From: Actinomycetes bacterium
Lineage (GTDB): Bacteria; Actinomycetota; Acidimicrobiia; Acidimicrobiales; Palsa-688
Assembly (NCBI GenBank): GCA_021808425.1
Contig: JAKBBS010000023.1
Location: 1 to 27,544, forward strand
DNA length: 27,544 nucleotides
Direction of reading: 5' to 3'
The notes under the pieces were generated by a model that was not told the origin of the DNA, did not search any database, and saw nothing but the letters and a program-made list of their open reading frames with translations. Positions 16,124-23,285 of the stretch are shown piece by piece (position 1 is the stretch's first letter; each line of letters opens with the position of its first letter). The position numbers and the translations under genes are program-made.

Positions 16124-16795
16124 GTGTACAGCGTCGACTTCTACTTCGATGTGATGTGTCCGTGGGCGTACCAGTCCGCGAAGTGGATCCGTGCGGCGCG
16201 CGAACAGCGCGAGATAACTGTGACCTGGAGGTTCTTCTCGCTGGAGGAGGCCAACCGTGAGCCCTCGAAGAAGCACCCGTGGGAGCGGTCCTGGTCCTAC
16301 GGGTGGTCGATGCTGCGTGTGGCAGCCCTGCTGCGACGCCAGGAGAACGGGAACGACGCCGTCGACGCCTTCTACCGGGTGGCCGGGAGGATGCTCCACG
16401 AGGAGGGCCTCAAAGTGCACACCCCCGAAGGCGTGGCCGTGGTGGTGGAAGAGATCGGCCAGGACACGAGCCTCGTTGCGTCAGCCCTCGCGGATGACTC
16501 CACCAACCAAGAAGTGAGGGACGACCACGAGGCGGCGGTCGCCCGCGGCGGCTACGGCGTGCCGACTTTGGTGATAGACGGCGCTGACACGATCTTCGGA
16601 CCGGTGGTAACGCCGGCTCCCCTCGCTGAGCAGGCAGGGCGGCTCTGGGATGCCGTCGTCATGTGGAGGGAGTTCCCTCATCTCTACGAGATGCGCAGGC
16701 CGAAGACTGGAGAGGACTGGGGCCACATCGAGTCAACTTTTTCCCCCTATTTGAAAGCACGCGACTGGAAAAGCATCCAGACGCCGGTGCCGTGA
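16124..16795 (+). CDS. DsbA-type thioredoxin-fold protein, Rv2466c-like (mycothiol-dependent reductase family)
   Basis: The 223-residue protein has a DsbA/FrnE-like fold: FYFDVMCPWAYQSAKWI places the active-site Cys 12 after the first strand, a helical insertion follows, and GYGVPTLVI gives the cis-proline loop. The pattern FDxxCPW...W...FxSLxxxN...FGPVxxxxPxxEQAGRLWDA...PHLYEMRRPKT matches the mycobacterial mycothiol-dependent nitroreductase Rv2466c as I remember it. Rv2466c has CPWC; here the second cysteine is Ala 15, so the protein would act by a monothiol mechanism or use only binding. The next gene is of a mycothiol-linked family and overlaps by GTGA. GTG 16124 lies four bases after tRNA-Asn, with no room for a ribosome binding site. 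Substrate unknown. Confidence 0.8.
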   Translation: MYSVDFYFDVMCPWAYQSAKWIRAAREQREITVTWRFFSLEEANREPSKKHPWERSWSYGWSMLRVAALLRRQENGNDAVDAFYRVAGRMLHEEGLKVHTPEGVAVVVEEIGQDTSLVASALADDSTNQEVRDDHEAAVARGGYGVPTLVIDGADTIFGPVVTPAPLAEQAGRLWDAVVMWREFPHLYEMRRPKTGEDWGHIESTFSPYLKARDWKSIQTPVP

Positions 16796-17652
16796 GCGCT
16801 ACGTCGCCCGGCGCCGGGCTGCGGGCGGACAGCTCGGCTGCAGGCCTGAAGGCGCAGCTCGACGAGGTCTGGGCAAGCTTCGGCGCACTCGGGCGCGACA
16901 TCAGCGACGAAGAATGGACCTTGCAGACAGCCTGCCCCGGTTGGAGCGTCGCCGCACAGTACGCGCACGTCATCGGTACGGAGAGCTCGCTGCTCGGTCG
17001 TCCGGCTCCGCAGGTCGGCACCGGTGCTGTGGCACACGTCCGAAACCAGATCGGAGGCCTGAACGAGGCTTGGGTTGCGTCCTTCGCTGCGACGTCACGC
17101 TCAGACGTGCTCGACGTCTTCGACGAGGTCACCGCGCGCAGACGGGAAGCTCTGGCTGGCATGGGCGAGGACGACTTCAGCACTGCGTCCTGGACGCCGG
17201 TCGGCGAGGCGGACTACCGACGTTTCATGCAGATCAGGGTCTTCGACTGCTGGGTGCACGACCAGGACGTCCGCGACGCGGTCGGTCGACCCGGGCAGCG
17301 CTGCGGTTCTGCCGCTGAGCAGTCCGTGGACGAGATAGTGCGCGCCACCGGCTACGTGGTAGGCAAACGCGGCGGGGCCCCGGCGGGGTCGTCGGTGAGG
17401 ATAGCGCTGACCGGCCCGGTGTTCAGGGAAGTGACCGTGACCGTCGTCGACGGGCGGGCCAGGGTCGTCGAGGGTGGACAGGCGACACCAACGGTCACCG
17501 TCACGCTTTCCTCTGACGCCTTCACGCGACTGGCCTGCGGTCGCGTCGAGCCGAGCGCCGTAGTCGACGGGGGCGCCTTCGGCGGCGTCCAGATCGCCGG
17601 CGACATAGAGCTTGGCGTCCGGATAGCAAGAAATCTTGCTTTCACGATCTGA
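16792..17652 (+). CDS. TIGR03083-type protein, mycothiol-dependent maleylpyruvate isomerase family
   Basis: The 286-residue protein shows the DinB-like four-helix bundle typical of this actinobacterial family: LKAQLDEVWASFGAL, then EWTLQTACPGWSVAAQYAHVIGTESSLLG (the TxCPGWSVxxxxAHV signature), and the third metal-ligand helix QIRVFDCWVHDQDVRDAVG. The C-terminal half (from about 190) is a beta-rich domain of the SCP2-like type, with VTVTLSSDAFTRLACGRV. Members bind a divalent metal and use mycothiol as cofactor, but most, including this one, have no assigned substrate. GTG 16792 overlaps the TGA of the preceding thioredoxin-fold gene (GTGA), so both are likely co-translated; this supports a shared mycothiol-linked role. 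The open frame reaches further upstream, but only as a shadow inside the previous gene. Confidence 0.82.
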   Translation: MSATSPGAGLRADSSAAGLKAQLDEVWASFGALGRDISDEEWTLQTACPGWSVAAQYAHVIGTESSLLGRPAPQVGTGAVAHVRNQIGGLNEAWVASFAATSRSDVLDVFDEVTARRREALAGMGEDDFSTASWTPVGEADYRRFMQIRVFDCWVHDQDVRDAVGRPGQRCGSAAEQSVDEIVRATGYVVGKRGGAPAGSSVRIALTGPVFREVTVTVVDGRARVVEGGQATPTVTVTLSSDAFTRLACGRVEPSAVVDGGAFGGVQIAGDIELGVRIARNLAFTI

Positions 17653-17664
17653 GGCGCCGCAGTC

Positions 17665-17670
17665 TAACCT
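17665..17670 (+). promoter_or_regulatory. -10 element of the acyl-CoA ligase gene
   Basis: TAACCT lies eight bases before ATG 17679, in the 26-base gap after the previous gene. No Shine-Dalgarno sequence is seen. Confidence 0.45.
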
Positions 17671-17678
17671 GTCCAGCT

Positions 17679-19244
17679 ATGACGGAAGTCACAGCATTAG
17701 GAACTTCATCAACCACCCCCGACATCTTGCGCTACTGGGCGTCGCAGCGCCCGGCGCATCCGGCGCTGCGATTCGAAGGAGGCGAGCTCACCTACGCGGA
17801 GCTTGACGCCAGGTCCAATCAAGTGGCTCAAGCTTTGGCTGCGGAGGGGGTAGGCCACGGGGAGCGTGTGGCGTTCCTGGACAAGAACAGCCCGGAGCAG
17901 GTGGAATTGTTCTTCGGAGCAGCGAAACTGGGCGCGGTTCCCTGCCCGGTCAACTACCGGCTCGCCGCGCCGGAGGTCGCCTACATCGTGTCTGACAGCA
18001 GGGCGAAAGTATTCGTCGTCGGCGAGGAGTTCGCTGCGCTCGCCGACAAGATCTCCGGGGATCTCGAAGGCGTGCGGATCGTGACCACCGGGGCTGATTA
18101 CGTCAGCTGGCGCGACGGCTATGCGAGCGACGATCCTCACGTTCCTTCGAAGCCCAGCGATGTCGCCTACCAGCTCTACTCGTCGGGGACCACCGGCCTT
18201 CCCAAAGGCGTTCAGCTCACGCACTCGAACCTGACCTCCGGCATGGAGTTGTACCCGCAGGCGATGGGTCTGGGTCCCGACTCGGTGAGCGCGGTGCCGA
18301 TGCCTTTGTATCACATCGGTGGGGGCGGCTGGCTGCTCGCCGGTATATCCCAAGGGGCTACGAGCGTCTTGATACGTGACATAGTCCCTGACCGTTTCGT
18401 CGATACGATCGTGCGGGAGAAAGTGACCCACGGCTTCCTCGTACCGGCGGTGCTTGGTTTCATGCTCGCCGTGCCCGACGTTGACAAGAGAGACTTCTCG
18501 GCGCTGCAGGCTCTGCTCTATGGTGCCTCGCCCATCTCGGAGAAGGTTCTGGCAGCCTCGCTGCGCACATTCGGCTGCAAGTTCGTCCAGGCCTACGGTC
18601 TCACCGAGTCGACGGGCACTGTGATCTACCTGCCTGCAGAAGACCACGATCCTGACGGCCCCAACCGCCACCGCCTGCGTGCTGTCGGCATCCCGATTCC
18701 GGGTGCCGAGGCGAAGATCGTCGACTCGGCCAGCGGCTGCGAAAAAGACACCGGAGAAGTAGGCGAGATCTGGGTCAAGGGCCCGACTGTGATGGCCGGC
18801 TACTGGAACATGGAGGGCCAGACTCGGGCCACGATCACTGCGGACGGCTGGCTTCGTACCGGCGACGCCGGGTATCGAGACGCCGACAACTACTTCTACG
18901 TCCACGACCGGGTCAAGGACATGATCGTCTCAGGCGGGGAGAACATCTATCCTGCCGAACTTGAGAACGCCATGATGGCCCATCCCGGCGTCGGCGATGT
19001 CGCGGTCATCGGGATACCGAGCGAACGCTGGGGCGAGACGCCTCTCGCCATGGTCGTTCGGTCGGCCGGATCGGACGTCACCGAAGCCGACCTTCTCGCC
19101 TTCTGCCGAGAGCGCCTAGCGGGATTCAAATGCCCGTCCGGTGTCGAGTGGCTGGACGCTCTACCACGCAACCCGAGCGGCAAGGTGCTGAAGAAGGACC
19201 TGAGAGAGCCCTACTGGCAGGGACGTGCTCGCCGGGTGGGCTAG
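17679..19244 (+). CDS. Acyl-CoA synthetase / fatty-acid-CoA ligase (AMP-binding family)
   Basis: ANL-superfamily ligase of 521 residues. The phosphate-binding loop YSSGTTGLPKG is at 167-177. The A5 motif YGLTESTG, the A7 motif DGWLRTGDAGYRD, the hinge DRVKDMIVSGGENIYPAELE and the catalytic lysine in NPSGKVLKKDLRE (about residue 503) follow in order. It would activate a carboxylic acid to acyl-AMP and transfer it to coenzyme A. Length and motifs fit FadD-type enzymes for fatty or steroid-side-chain acids, but the substrate cannot be told. It has its own leaderless-type promoter and no beta-oxidation partner in the window. cysH converges on it 28 bases downstream. The 398-codon opposite-strand frame is a codon-bias shadow. 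Confidence 0.92.
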   Translation: MTEVTALGTSSTTPDILRYWASQRPAHPALRFEGGELTYAELDARSNQVAQALAAEGVGHGERVAFLDKNSPEQVELFFGAAKLGAVPCPVNYRLAAPEVAYIVSDSRAKVFVVGEEFAALADKISGDLEGVRIVTTGADYVSWRDGYASDDPHVPSKPSDVAYQLYSSGTTGLPKGVQLTHSNLTSGMELYPQAMGLGPDSVSAVPMPLYHIGGGGWLLAGISQGATSVLIRDIVPDRFVDTIVREKVTHGFLVPAVLGFMLAVPDVDKRDFSALQALLYGASPISEKVLAASLRTFGCKFVQAYGLTESTGTVIYLPAEDHDPDGPNRHRLRAVGIPIPGAEAKIVDSASGCEKDTGEVGEIWVKGPTVMAGYWNMEGQTRATITADGWLRTGDAGYRDADNYFYVHDRVKDMIVSGGENIYPAELENAMMAHPGVGDVAVIGIPSERWGETPLAMVVRSAGSDVTEADLLAFCRERLAGFKCPSGVEWLDALPRNPSGKVLKKDLREPYWQGRARRVG

Positions 19245-19272
19245 ACGCGCTAGTGCTAGTGCGGATCGCCGG

Positions 19273-19965
19273 TCATAGGTGCAGACCGCACTCGGTCTTC
19301 TCCGAGTCGGCCCAACGGCCGGAGCGGGGGTCGTCGCCTGGTGCGACCGGGCGAGTCGTCGGGGCACAGCCGATCGAAAGGTAGCCCTGCGACATGAGGG
19401 GATGGGCAGGGAGGTCGTGTTTGTCCATATAGGCCGCAATGTCGTCGTCGGTCCAGGCGGCGAGCGGGTTCACCTTGACCATTCCGCGGTTGGCGTCCCA
19501 GGCTGCGATCGGAGTGTGGCGGCGTGTGTCCGCGTCGACACGCTTGAGCCCGGTGACCCAGGCGGCGCGTCCGGCAAGGGCGCGCTCCAGCGGCTCGACT
19601 TTTCGTAGCTCGCAGCATCTTTGCGAACCGCACGGCCAGGCGTTGGCTTCGTGGCCGGGTTCGAGGACGCGCAGATTGAGGTTGTAGAGGTGACGTACCT
19701 CGTCGACGTATCGCAGTGTCTCTGGGAAATGCGCCCCCGTGTCCAAGAAGACGATTTCTACCTTCGGATCCGCCTTGACGGCAAGATCGACCAGAACCGG
19801 GTCCTGGAACGAACAGGCGACCGACATTGCCCCCTCGAAGCGCTTGATCGCCCAGGCGATTATCTCGGATGGCTGCGCCGACTCGAACTCGACGGATCGC
19901 CAGTCCAGCTCATCTTGAAGCTGGGACGGTGCCGTCGAGGTGGTGGGAGAGGTGGCCGATTCCAT
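19273..19965 (-). CDS. cysH: Adenylylsulfate (APS) reductase, assimilatory CysH
   Basis: The 230-residue protein reduces adenylylsulfate (or PAPS) to sulfite with thioredoxin. It has the nucleotide-binding ACSFQDPVLVDLA segment, FLDTGAHFPETLRY, the cysteine pair CC 117-118 (CGSQRCCELRKVEPL), VTGLKR, GYLSIGC with Cys 200, and the C-terminal catalytic KTECGLH (Cys 226). The CC pair marks the iron-sulfur, APS-using type. The fourth ligand is missing: where the family has CxxC, this protein has C-A-P-T (Thr 203). The reading is clear on the minus strand at 19360-19370. ATG 19965 is chosen because AAGGA lies six bases upstream; the frame is open to 20028. It is divergent from cysDN, and the absence of an APS kinase fits direct APS reduction. 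Confidence 0.93.
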   Translation of the reverse strand: MESATSPTTSTAPSQLQDELDWRSVEFESAQPSEIIAWAIKRFEGAMSVACSFQDPVLVDLAVKADPKVEIVFLDTGAHFPETLRYVDEVRHLYNLNLRVLEPGHEANAWPCGSQRCCELRKVEPLERALAGRAAWVTGLKRVDADTRRHTPIAAWDANRGMVKVNPLAAWTDDDIAAYMDKHDLPAHPLMSQGYLSIGCAPTTRPVAPGDDPRSGRWADSEKTECGLHL

Positions 19966-19971
19966 GAAATG

Positions 19972-19976
19972 TCCTT
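19972..19976 (-). promoter_or_regulatory. Ribosome binding site of cysH
   Basis: On the minus strand AAGGA lies six bases before ATG 19965. It decides against the upstream ATG at 20028. Confidence 0.55.
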
Positions 19977-20020
19977 GTCGTGGTGGGGTGGCCCGAGTGC
20001 GGTGGGAGGAGTTTCGTAGG

Positions 20021-20076
20021 ACAATCATAATAGATGACTAATGTGATCGGGATATTGATATATTCATTGAGTAAGC
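20021..20076. promoter_or_regulatory. AT-rich divergent control region of cysH and cysDN
   Basis: This stretch is strikingly AT-rich compared with its surroundings and lies between the divergent cysH and cysD. On the minus strand TATGAT (20024-20029) is a good -10 for cysH, giving a leader of about 50 bases. On the plus strand TATATT (20059-20064) could serve cysD. An imperfect inverted repeat, TAGGACAATC (20018-20027) and GATGACTAA (20033-20041), flanks the cysH -10 and may be an operator. No known regulator motif was recognised. Confidence 0.45.
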
Positions 20077-20084
20077 GGAGGTGC

Positions 20085-20144
20085 ATGTCACCTCTGAGAG
20101 CGCTCAGCCGGCCGCACCCTCGGCCGGCCCTGAAGTTCGGATAG
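20085..20144 (+). CDS. Possible cysD leader peptide (19 aa)
   Basis: ATG 20085 opens a 19-codon frame that ends with TAG at 20142-20144, six bases before the cysD ATG. GGAGGT (20077-20082) precedes it, but at only two bases, which is closer than ideal. The predicted peptide is MSPLRALSRPHPRPALKFG, rich in arginine and proline and without cysteine, so it is not like the cysteine-containing upstream ORFs reported for mycobacterial sulfur genes. Its second half codes for a perfect GC hairpin. The stop overlaps the cysD ribosome binding site, which would allow coupling. The translation evidence is only spacing and position. Confidence 0.35.
   Translation: MSPLRALSRPHPRPALKFG
20107..20128 (+). 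other. Strong GC hairpin in the cysD 5' leader
   Basis: GCCGGCC (20107-20113) and GGCCGGC (20122-20128) form a perfect seven-base G/C stem with an eight-base loop, ending 22 bases before the cysD ATG. There is no T run, so it is not a classic terminator. It lies within the candidate leader ORF and leaves the cysD ribosome binding site (20143-20148) free. Confidence 0.5.
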
Positions 20145-20150
20145 GAAGCC

Positions 20151-21155
20151 ATGACGATCACGTTCCCCCCAGTCGAGGAGCCCGCCCGTGTGGCAGCTCC
20201 TGCAGAGCGAGGTATTACGACAGGGCGACTTACGACAGGGCAGGGAACGCAACAGGGGCGAACCTTGGATCACCTCGACGCCCTCGAAGCCCACGCCGTA
20301 TTCGTTGTGCGGGAGATCGTGGCCGAGTGTGAGCGGCCGGTGCTGCTGTTCAGTGCCGGTAAGGATTCGGCGGTCCTGTTGCACCTGGCGGACAAGGCGT
20401 TCCGGCCTGGACGTATCCAGTTTCCTCTCCTGCACATCGACACCGGGGACAACTTTGACGAGGTCATCGCCTTCAGGGACAGCCGGGTCGCCGAGCTGGG
20501 CGTGGAGCTCGTCGTGGCTTCGGTGCAGGAGTCGATCGACGCAGGTCGGGTAGCTGACCCCGGGCCGGGTCGCTCTCGGAACCGCATCCAAAGCGTAACG
20601 CTATTGGACGCGATAAGCGATCGTGGCTTCGACGCGTGCTTTGGCGGCGCGCGACGCGACGAGGACAAGGCGCGTGCCAAGGAGCGGGTTCTGTCCTTCC
20701 GAAACGGTTTCGGTCAGTGGGAACCAAGGACGCAACGCCCGGAGCTTTGGCAGCTCTACTACGGGCGGGTGAACCCCGGGGAGCATCTTCGGGCGTTTCC
20801 GCTGTCGGATTGGACGGAGCTCGACGTCTGGCGCTACATCGAGCGCGAACGGATCGAGCTCCCGTCGATCTACTTCGCACATCGCAGGCCGGTCGTCGAG
20901 CGAGACGGGATGCTGCTGGCCGTATCGCGGTCAGTCGTGCCCCGCCCCAGCGAGGCCGTCGAGGAAGCCATCGTTCGCTTCCGGACAGTGGGCGACGCGA
21001 CGTGTACTGGGGCGGTCCGCTCGACGGCACGCACCCTGGCCGAGGTGATCGACGAGGTAGAGACCTCACGGGTGAGCGAACGCGGGGCGACAAGGGCCGA
21101 CGACAGAGTCTCGGAAACGTCGATGGAGGACCGCAAACGGGAGGGCTACTTCTAG
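20151..21155 (+). CDS. cysD: Sulfate adenylyltransferase subunit 2 (CysD)
   Basis: ATP sulfurylase small subunit of the PP-loop N-type ATP pyrophosphatase family, 334 residues. VLLFSAGKDSAVLLHLADKAF is the PP-loop (SxGKDS), followed by LLHIDTGDNFDEVIAFRD, then GFDACFGGARRDEDKARAKER and RVNPGEHLRAFPLSDWTELDVWRYI, all CysD hallmarks. It ends in KREGYF. With the GTPase CysN it makes adenylylsulfate from sulfate and ATP. The first 40 residues are extra and low in conservation. ATG 20151 has AGGAAG just upstream. The stop codon abuts the GTG of cysN with no gap, so the pair is one operon. Confidence 0.95.
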   Translation: MTITFPPVEEPARVAAPAERGITTGRLTTGQGTQQGRTLDHLDALEAHAVFVVREIVAECERPVLLFSAGKDSAVLLHLADKAFRPGRIQFPLLHIDTGDNFDEVIAFRDSRVAELGVELVVASVQESIDAGRVADPGPGRSRNRIQSVTLLDAISDRGFDACFGGARRDEDKARAKERVLSFRNGFGQWEPRTQRPELWQLYYGRVNPGEHLRAFPLSDWTELDVWRYIERERIELPSIYFAHRRPVVERDGMLLAVSRSVVPRPSEAVEEAIVRFRTVGDATCTGAVRSTARTLAEVIDEVETSRVSERGATRADDRVSETSMEDRKREGYF

Positions 21156-22490
21156 GTGGCGCAGGTTCGGGACGGGTCGACGTCGCAGCTCCTGAGGTTC
21201 GCAACCGTCGGGTCCGTCGACGACGGCAAATCGACGCTGATCGGTCGGTTGCTTCACGACACGAAACAGCTTGCCGACGACCACATCGAGGCCCTGTCGA
21301 CTGCCAGTCGGCGTCGTGGCTTTGCTGAGGTCGATCTGTCGTTTGTAACCGACGGCTTGAGAGCGGAGCGCGAGCAGGGGATAACCATCGACGTCGCCTA
21401 CCGCTACGCCTCCACCCCGCAGCGCAAGCTCATCATTGCCGACTGCCCCGGCCATCTCCAGTACACCCGGAACATGGCGACCGGTGCGTCGACAGCGGAC
21501 CTTGTGGTGGTGGTGGTGGACGTGTCTGCCGGCGTGCGCGAGCAGACCCGGCGACATTTGTGCATAGCCGCGCTGCTCGGTGTGCGCCATCTCGTGGTCG
21601 TTGTCAACAAGATGGACCTCGTGGGCTGGGACCGCAACGCCTTCGAGCCGGTCGTGGCCGAACTGGAGCGCCTGGCCCGACGGCTCGGCGTGGAATCAGT
21701 CGTTGCGGTGCCGGTGTCAGCGCTTCGCGGTGACAACGTCGTGGAGAAGTCCGCAGAGGCCCCGTGGTACGAAGGCCCGACCGTCCTAGACGCGCTGCAC
21801 CAAGCCGACGCGGGCGTGTGGGCCAGTGGCAGTGGTGGTCACGGGTCGGCACGCCTTGCCGTGCAGATAGTCTCGCGACGTCCGGGCGGCGGCCGAGCCT
21901 ACGCCGGGATGCTGAGCGGCAGTTCGCTGCGTCCGGGTGACGAAGTCGTCGTCCTGCCGAGTGGGCGTCGCAGTGTAGTGGTGGAACTTTCGACGCTTGA
22001 CGGCCCCGTGGTGGAGGCGCTCCCCTCCGAATCGGTTTCAGTCGTCCTCGCAGATGACATCGACGTTTCGCGAGGCGACGTGATCTCGGCTGCGGGAGGT
22101 GCTCCAGTGCCGACGAATGAGATCGAGGCTGTCGTGTGCTGGTTCGGCGCCGAGCCGCTGCGGACGCGCCAGCGGTATCACATCAAGCACACAACGCGCG
22201 TCGTCATGGCTGAAGTGCGGGCGGTTGAGTCGCGCCTCGACGTGGAGACGCTCGCTTTGGACGGCGCCGAGTCGCTCTCCGACAATGAAATCGGGGTCGT
22301 TCGCTTCGTCATGGCAACCGAGCTGGTTGCCGACGCATACTGCGACAACCGTGTCACCGGAAGCTTCATAATCATCGACTCGAACTCGAACGTGACCGTG
22401 GGCGCCGCCATGGTCGGGCCCCCGTTCATCAGGGCAACCGTCGGCGCAGCGTCTGACGATTTAGGGGCGCTTTCCCTCCTGGGCGTCTGA
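21156..22490 (+). CDS. cysN: Sulfate adenylyltransferase subunit 1 (CysN), GTPase
   Basis: EF-Tu-like GTPase subunit of ATP sulfurylase, 444 residues. G1 is GSVDDGKST (19-27), switch residues follow in LRAEREQGITIDVAYRY, G3 is DCPGH (96-100) and G4 is NKMD (151-154). The C-terminal two beta-barrel domains include HIKHTTR and end in GPPFIRATVG-type residues. GTP hydrolysis drives APS synthesis by CysD. No CysC kinase domain is fused (fused NodQ-type proteins are about 630 residues), consistent with an APS reductase pathway. GTG 21156 directly follows the cysD stop. The last 30 bases overlap tail-to-tail with the end of the SDR gene on the other strand. Confidence 0.95.
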   Translation: MAQVRDGSTSQLLRFATVGSVDDGKSTLIGRLLHDTKQLADDHIEALSTASRRRGFAEVDLSFVTDGLRAEREQGITIDVAYRYASTPQRKLIIADCPGHLQYTRNMATGASTADLVVVVVDVSAGVREQTRRHLCIAALLGVRHLVVVVNKMDLVGWDRNAFEPVVAELERLARRLGVESVVAVPVSALRGDNVVEKSAEAPWYEGPTVLDALHQADAGVWASGSGGHGSARLAVQIVSRRPGGGRAYAGMLSGSSLRPGDEVVVLPSGRRSVVVELSTLDGPVVEALPSESVSVVLADDIDVSRGDVISAAGGAPVPTNEIEAVVCWFGAEPLRTRQRYHIKHTTRVVMAEVRAVESRLDVETLALDGAESLSDNEIGVVRFVMATELVADAYCDNRVTGSFIIIDSNSNVTVGAAMVGPPFIRATVGAASDDLGALSLLGV

Positions 22491-23255
22491 TATGCGGCGT
22501 GACACGGACCTTCCAAAGCGCGCCTGGACCTGAGCGGCCAAACCCGGAGCGAGAGAACCGAGGGTCGCTCCGACCTTCAACGACAAGGGGGCGACGTCGA
22601 TCTCGGCGCGATTCGAGCGGATCGCCCTCACTACGGCTGCCGCTACCTGCTCGGGGCTGACCGTGCCGACTCCCCGAGGAAGTGACGCTCCCGTGTCGGC
22701 GAACATGCCGGCGTCACGGACGAAGCCCGGGAAGATCGCGGAGCAACCGACCCCGGTGCCGTGCAGGTCGGCGCGCAGCCCGGCGGCAAAACCGCGTAGC
22801 GCGAACTTCGTGGCCGAGTACACAGAGCCCCCCGGTGAGGCGACCTTTCCTGCGAGGGAGGATATGAATACAAAGTGGCCGCTGCGGCGCTCCAAGAACC
22901 CGGGCAGCAAAGCGCGGGTCATGGCGATCGGGCCGGCCAGGTTGATCTCAAGGACGGTGTCAATCTGGCCTTGGTCCCAGGTCCGGAGTTCGCCTGATCC
23001 GGGGAGGGCGGCGTTCAGTACAGCGACATCCACCGGGCCGGCTACTTCCAGCAGCCGTTCGAGCTCGCTCCGCTTCGAAAGGTCAGCGACGATGGGCTTC
23101 CCTCCGGTCGTCGAGGCCAGCGACTCGAGCAGAGACTCGTTGCGGCCTGTGAGAACCAGGCGGCATCCCTCGACGGCCAAGGCGGTGGCTGTCGCTCTGC
23201 CGAGTCCTCCGGTAGCGCCGGTGAGAAGGACAGCAGCGCCGCGGAGTTGTGTCAT
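22461..23255 (-). CDS. Short-chain dehydrogenase/reductase (SDR)
   Basis: Classical SDR of 264 residues. The Rossmann motif TGATGGLG is at 12-19, VLNAALPGSG replaces the usual NNAG region, the catalytic serine is in FISSLAGKV (Ser 132/133), and the active-site YSATK is at 146-150. PGFVRD lies at the usual PG-turn position. It should use NAD(P)H to interconvert an alcohol and a carbonyl. The arginine in TGRNES after strand 2 suggests NADP(H), but this is inference. The substrate is unknown; similar enzymes are annotated only as SDR oxidoreductases. ATG 23255 is preceded by TAGCTT at six bases (leaderless). It is divergent from the ThDP enzyme, and its 3' end overlaps cysN by 30 bases. Confidence 0.9.
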   Translation of the reverse strand: MTQLRGAAVLLTGATGGLGRATATALAVEGCRLVLTGRNESLLESLASTTGGKPIVADLSKRSELERLLEVAGPVDVAVLNAALPGSGELRTWDQGQIDTVLEINLAGPIAMTRALLPGFLERRSGHFVFISSLAGKVASPGGSVYSATKFALRGFAAGLRADLHGTGVGCSAIFPGFVRDAGMFADTGASLPRGVGTVSPEQVAAAVVRAIRSNRAEIDVAPLSLKVGATLGSLAPGLAAQVQARFGRSVSRRISDAQEGKRP

Positions 23256-23261
23256 GGATAG

Positions 23262-23267
23262 AAGCTA
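23262..23267 (-). promoter_or_regulatory. -10 element of the SDR gene (leaderless)
   Basis: TAGCTT on the minus strand lies six bases before ATG 23255. It is part of a GCTAGC palindrome that recurs at 23278-23283. Confidence 0.5.
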
Positions 23268-23279
23268 GCCGCCCACTGC

Positions 23280-23285
23280 TAGCGT
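23280..23285 (+). promoter_or_regulatory. -10 element before the ThDP-enzyme leader ORF
   Basis: TAGCGT lies seven bases before GTG 23293, which opens an 18-codon ORF ending on the start codon of the ThDP enzyme. Confidence 0.42.

Noticed and set aside
17709..18905. A 398-codon minus-strand frame inside the acyl-CoA ligase gene
   Set aside because: The ligase motifs on the plus strand are complete. The antisense product shows no family features.
19966..20028. Upstream ATG of cysH at 20028
   Set aside because: AAGGA is placed correctly for ATG 19965, and the candidate -10 TATGAT overlaps the upstream codon, so that start would not be on the transcript.
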